Shown here: positions 7,801 through 8,557 of the stretch, piece by piece
How the letters are laid out: the number at the start of each line of letters is the position of its first letter
Numbering within the stretch: position 1 is the stretch's first letter
Assembly: GCA_934635045.1 (NCBI GenBank)
Contig: CAKTZA010000103.1
Span: 1 to 8,557, forward strand
Direction of reading: 5' to 3'
DNA length: 8,557 bases
Source: an uncultured Kiritimatiellota bacterium
GTDB taxonomy: Bacteria; Verrucomicrobiota; Kiritimatiellia; RFP12; UBA1067
Position numbers and translations under genes: made by a program
The notes under the pieces: generated by a model
What the model saw: the letters and a program-made list of their open reading frames with translations, nothing else
Databases searched by the model: none
What the model was told of the DNA's origin: nothing

Positions 7801-8530
7801 TGCCGATGGTGACGACGGTGCTGTCACACGGTGCGGAAACCCTGGCGTTGACCACATGCGTCACGTTCGTGCCCTTATTCATGACAAAGTGCGACGCGCC
7901 CAGCAGACGCAGTTCGGCGCCGTCCAGGACATCGACCGTCGAAATGCCGGCGCCATTCGTGAAGCGCGCCTCCTCGCGCGTCTCAAGCCTCGTGCCGCTC
8001 CCGTGAAGCGTCAGTCGGGCGGTCTTGTTCGGCCGCAGACCGAGAACGAACTTCGTCGTCGAAAGAACCGCACCATTCGTGAGCGTCATCTCCGTCGTGT
8101 TGGCGAAGGCGTTGGCATATGCCACCGTGCCATTCGGAACGACCAGGCTCTCAACGACATGACTGCCGCCGTCGAAAACAAGCCGCGCACCGCCCTGGCC
8201 ACCACCCTGCAGGCCGACATCCCATGCCCGAAGCGAGGCGCCGCCCGTGAATGTAACGGACGGCGAGCCGGTCGCCTCACCGTTGCCGCCGGCAAGGACG
8301 AGAAGCGGATGCGTCTCCGACGACCATGCCGCGTCAGCCGGATCGCGGAAATTGTAGGTTCCGCCCGTGAAGACAAGCGACGGGGCGTCCGCCGAACCGT
8401 TCACGTCAAAGCGGAAATCCGAAAGACTGGCGACGGCAGTCGTAAAGGGCCCATCCTTCGGCAGGGTTTGGCTGAAAAGCGGCACAGAGCTCGTGCCGTA
8501 GATTCTGAACGGCTCAACTTCGTAGAGGTC
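4823..8530 (-). CDS. Secreted beta-helix protein with autotransporter-associated repeats (N-terminus missing)
   Basis: The frame ends at TAA 4823-4825 and is open upstream to the poly-G edge. A GTG at 8485 could be taken as a start, but 15 more sense codons precede it (DLYEVEPFRIYGTSS), with no start signal, so the true N-terminus and any signal peptide are off the window; 1235 residues are visible. Numbering from that GTG: Gly-Gly turns after short strands at 38-42, 63-67, 77-82, 103-107, and a regular series at 292-458 (LTVAGG, LTVAGG, LNVSGG, VSVSGG, LTLTGG, LRLNGG). Autotransporter-associated beta-strand motifs lie at 690 (LVKDGPGVLTL, then GVLLKAGTLAF) and 1056 (FVKRGVGTLKVL). Such proteins are extracellular stalks or adhesin-like surface proteins. 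No autotransporter barrel, PEP-CTERM or LPXTG is present; the end is EPGFMLLVR. Partner and ligand are unknown; linkage to the glycosidase gene suggests glycan contact. Confidence 0.9.
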   Translation of the reverse strand, partial: DLYEVEPFRIYGTSSVPLFSQTLPKDGPFTTAVASLSDFRFDVNGSADAPSLVFTGGTYNFRDPADAAWSSETHPLLVLAGGNGEATGSPSVTFTGGASLRAWDVGLQGGGQGGARLVFDGGSHVVESLVVPNGTVAYANAFANTTEMTLTNGAVLSTTKFVLGLRPNKTARLTLHGSGTRLETREEARFTNGAGISTVDVLDGAELRLLGASHFVMNKGTNVTHVVNARVSAPCDSTVVTIGRTSGAQSAAASCAVFAATNAAVDVAGTLVLDHVAKAVAAGGDTRWCLNKLTLGSSQIDGTCPALTVAGGTVSVTNASVTNAGDGLVLGQNGAAAVVVADGVFSVAKYATVGNGSASSGTLTVAGGIYSNAFPNAITYLAKSHANATGALNVSGGAARLSNLYVGWAGRGEVSVSGGLLSILGDLRLGNAGLGETGEHLLTLTGGEISCAKDLERLGVGATAYARLRLNGGRLVCPSLAAGNASAAKGGTGRVALEADGGTLTAASGSAKEYFVTGFDSADIKAGGLTIDTAGLAVNPIDQDFTGTGTLTLMGGGSISFARGRRTKSLRLGNGLTLGLAETLAVDGDLTLDGSLFLTIPDEVAVDATFDAFAVSGEVPAETRTRWADVIVKGKPCEASIVEATDGVRLRLTVRAPKTLAIGVGEGVSEVHATNVAWSAYDTLATTVAAGGELRFKGLLGRGYLVKDGPGVLTLERPESLFYNGVLLKAGTLAFDAETEAEAPWRLALDAAEAGVPLSLRSSRAVGLADFAGGTGTLTTAGEVGLALPDTAKRTLSGHLQVAEGVLAVRGTAADVSQLEICPASAEKAAVSVGLSDAASSGARTAGLVVDHARLSGSLALAAGIAADDPLEEVSVVVTDGGALVSKDSLVSGVKKPALRVSLTLEDNSTLTGSLCYNFYCKFVTPPQITARNGSAIYGNVNFREACDFAFDGSTLAADSKGTPAQIAYYANSPYTNSFTFVNGSVCNVGMIGCAFEYLYACPPDIRLTFDDSEWRGMTDFGPRDLHAGKSRNPTVSVLVCGRGLVLDVPEGTTYTWAYPLADAPGKTGGFVKRGVGTLKVLKARNPDLTVADGFAFAHKGQTVVEAGVLDLDGNTWTGGTLGGGEGKIANGTLDRGTVSLDVREATDGAWSAVAVPRFASSVTFGGRTKVDLGEADPPLGATFVIARYEGAAPDVSRWKLVRRGDEKRAILCTAENGEVVARLAKEPGFMLLVR
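5084..5322 (-). other. C-terminal autotransporter-associated beta-strand motif
   Basis: Residues about 1055-1134 of the beta-helix protein read GGFVKRGVGTLKVL, then HKGQTVVEAGVLDLDGNTWT and GGTLGGGEGKIANG. This fits the 'l-x-K-x-G-x-G-t-L-x-l ... g-x-t-x-v-x-x-G-x-L' consensus of the autotransporter-associated repeat. A second copy lies near 6315-6420 (LVKDGPGVLTL, VLLKAGTLAF). In the family these strands form the last coils of the extended passenger. Confidence 0.75.
7107..7620 (-). repeat. Beta-helix rung repeats (Gly-Gly turn series)
   Basis: Six degenerate protein-level repeats in the beta-helix gene share the core 'L/V-x-V/L-x-G-G' followed by a short strand and an 'L/V-x-x-G' stretch. 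The core hydrophobic residue before x-Gly-Gly falls at residues 294, 350, 379, 401, 429 and 455, spacing 56, 29, 22, 28 and 26, so about one rung every 22-29 residues with one rung lacking the motif. The DNA copies have diverged, apart from the short duplication at 7559-7588. Confidence 0.75.
7559..7588 (-). repeat. Perfect 15-base tandem duplication
   Basis: The 15 bases ggcgttcgtcaccga occur twice head to tail at 7559-7573 and 7574-7588. On the minus strand they are in frame and encode SVTNA twice, giving VSVTNASVTNAG within a beta-helix rung. Exact identity at the DNA level, including third positions, suggests a recent slippage duplication. Confidence 0.9.
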
Positions 8531-8531
8531 T

Positions 8532-8557
8532 GGGGGGGGGGGGGGGGGGGGGGGGGG
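8532..8557. other. Terminal poly-G run, probable sequencing artefact
   Basis: The window ends in 26 consecutive G after ...cgtagaggtct. No comparable homopolymer occurs elsewhere. A run of G at a contig end is typical of no-signal base calls in two-colour short-read sequencing carried into an assembly. It would encode poly-Pro in the minus-strand frame, so the reading frame of the upstream gene is not trusted beyond 8530. Confidence 0.8.

Noticed and set aside
8483..8485. GTG as the start of the beta-helix gene.
   Set aside because: The same frame stays open upstream with ordinary codons (DLYEVEPFRIYGTSS) up to the poly-G run, there is no convincing ribosome site and no signal peptide follows, so the gene is truncated at its 5' end.
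1..8557. tRNA, rRNA, CRISPR, insertion sequence or defence genes.
   Set aside because: No such signal was seen by eye on either strand; coding sequence of the two genes fills the window.

Overview
The window is a GC-rich stretch carrying two large protein genes, both on the minus strand and both cut by the window edges. Reading from right to left, a partial gene for a secreted beta-helix (autotransporter-repeat-type) protein occupies 8530 to 4823. After a 32-base gap, a very large multidomain glycosidase gene starts at 4790 and stays open, without a stop, to position 1. I checked its frame codon by codon: no TAA, TAG or TGA occurs in 1596 codons. Almost every base is coding. There is no RNA gene, CRISPR array, insertion sequence or recognisable promoter; the promoter would lie beyond the right edge.

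The glycosidase has, in order: a signal peptide; an N-terminal alpha/beta domain of the kind that precedes GH67, GH20 and DUF4838 barrels; a DUF4838 domain with its cysteine motifs; a helical segment; a CBM9-like domain; a CBM4/9-like beta-sandwich; a GH20-type barrel with an Asp-Glu pair; and the start of another beta-rich domain, cut by the left edge. Two glycosidase-type barrels and two carbohydrate-binding-type modules in one exported chain is the most striking content here. The upstream protein has many short 'hydrophobic-x-hydrophobic-x-Gly-Gly' turns and two autotransporter-associated beta-strand motifs, but no C-terminal barrel or PEP-CTERM anchor. The close spacing and shared strand suggest co-transcription: a surface or secreted repeat protein followed by an exported glycan-degrading enzyme.

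High GC, giant autotransporter-repeat proteins and DUF4838/GH20 enzymes together suggest the Planctomycetes-Verrucomicrobia-Lentisphaerae-Kiritimatiellae group, probably a glycan-degrading member. This is inferred from protein style, not from a marker gene. The right edge ends in 26 consecutive G, which looks like a sequencing or assembly artefact at a contig end, so the right boundary is not biological.

The long plus-strand open frames are mirror images of the minus-strand genes and are not annotated.
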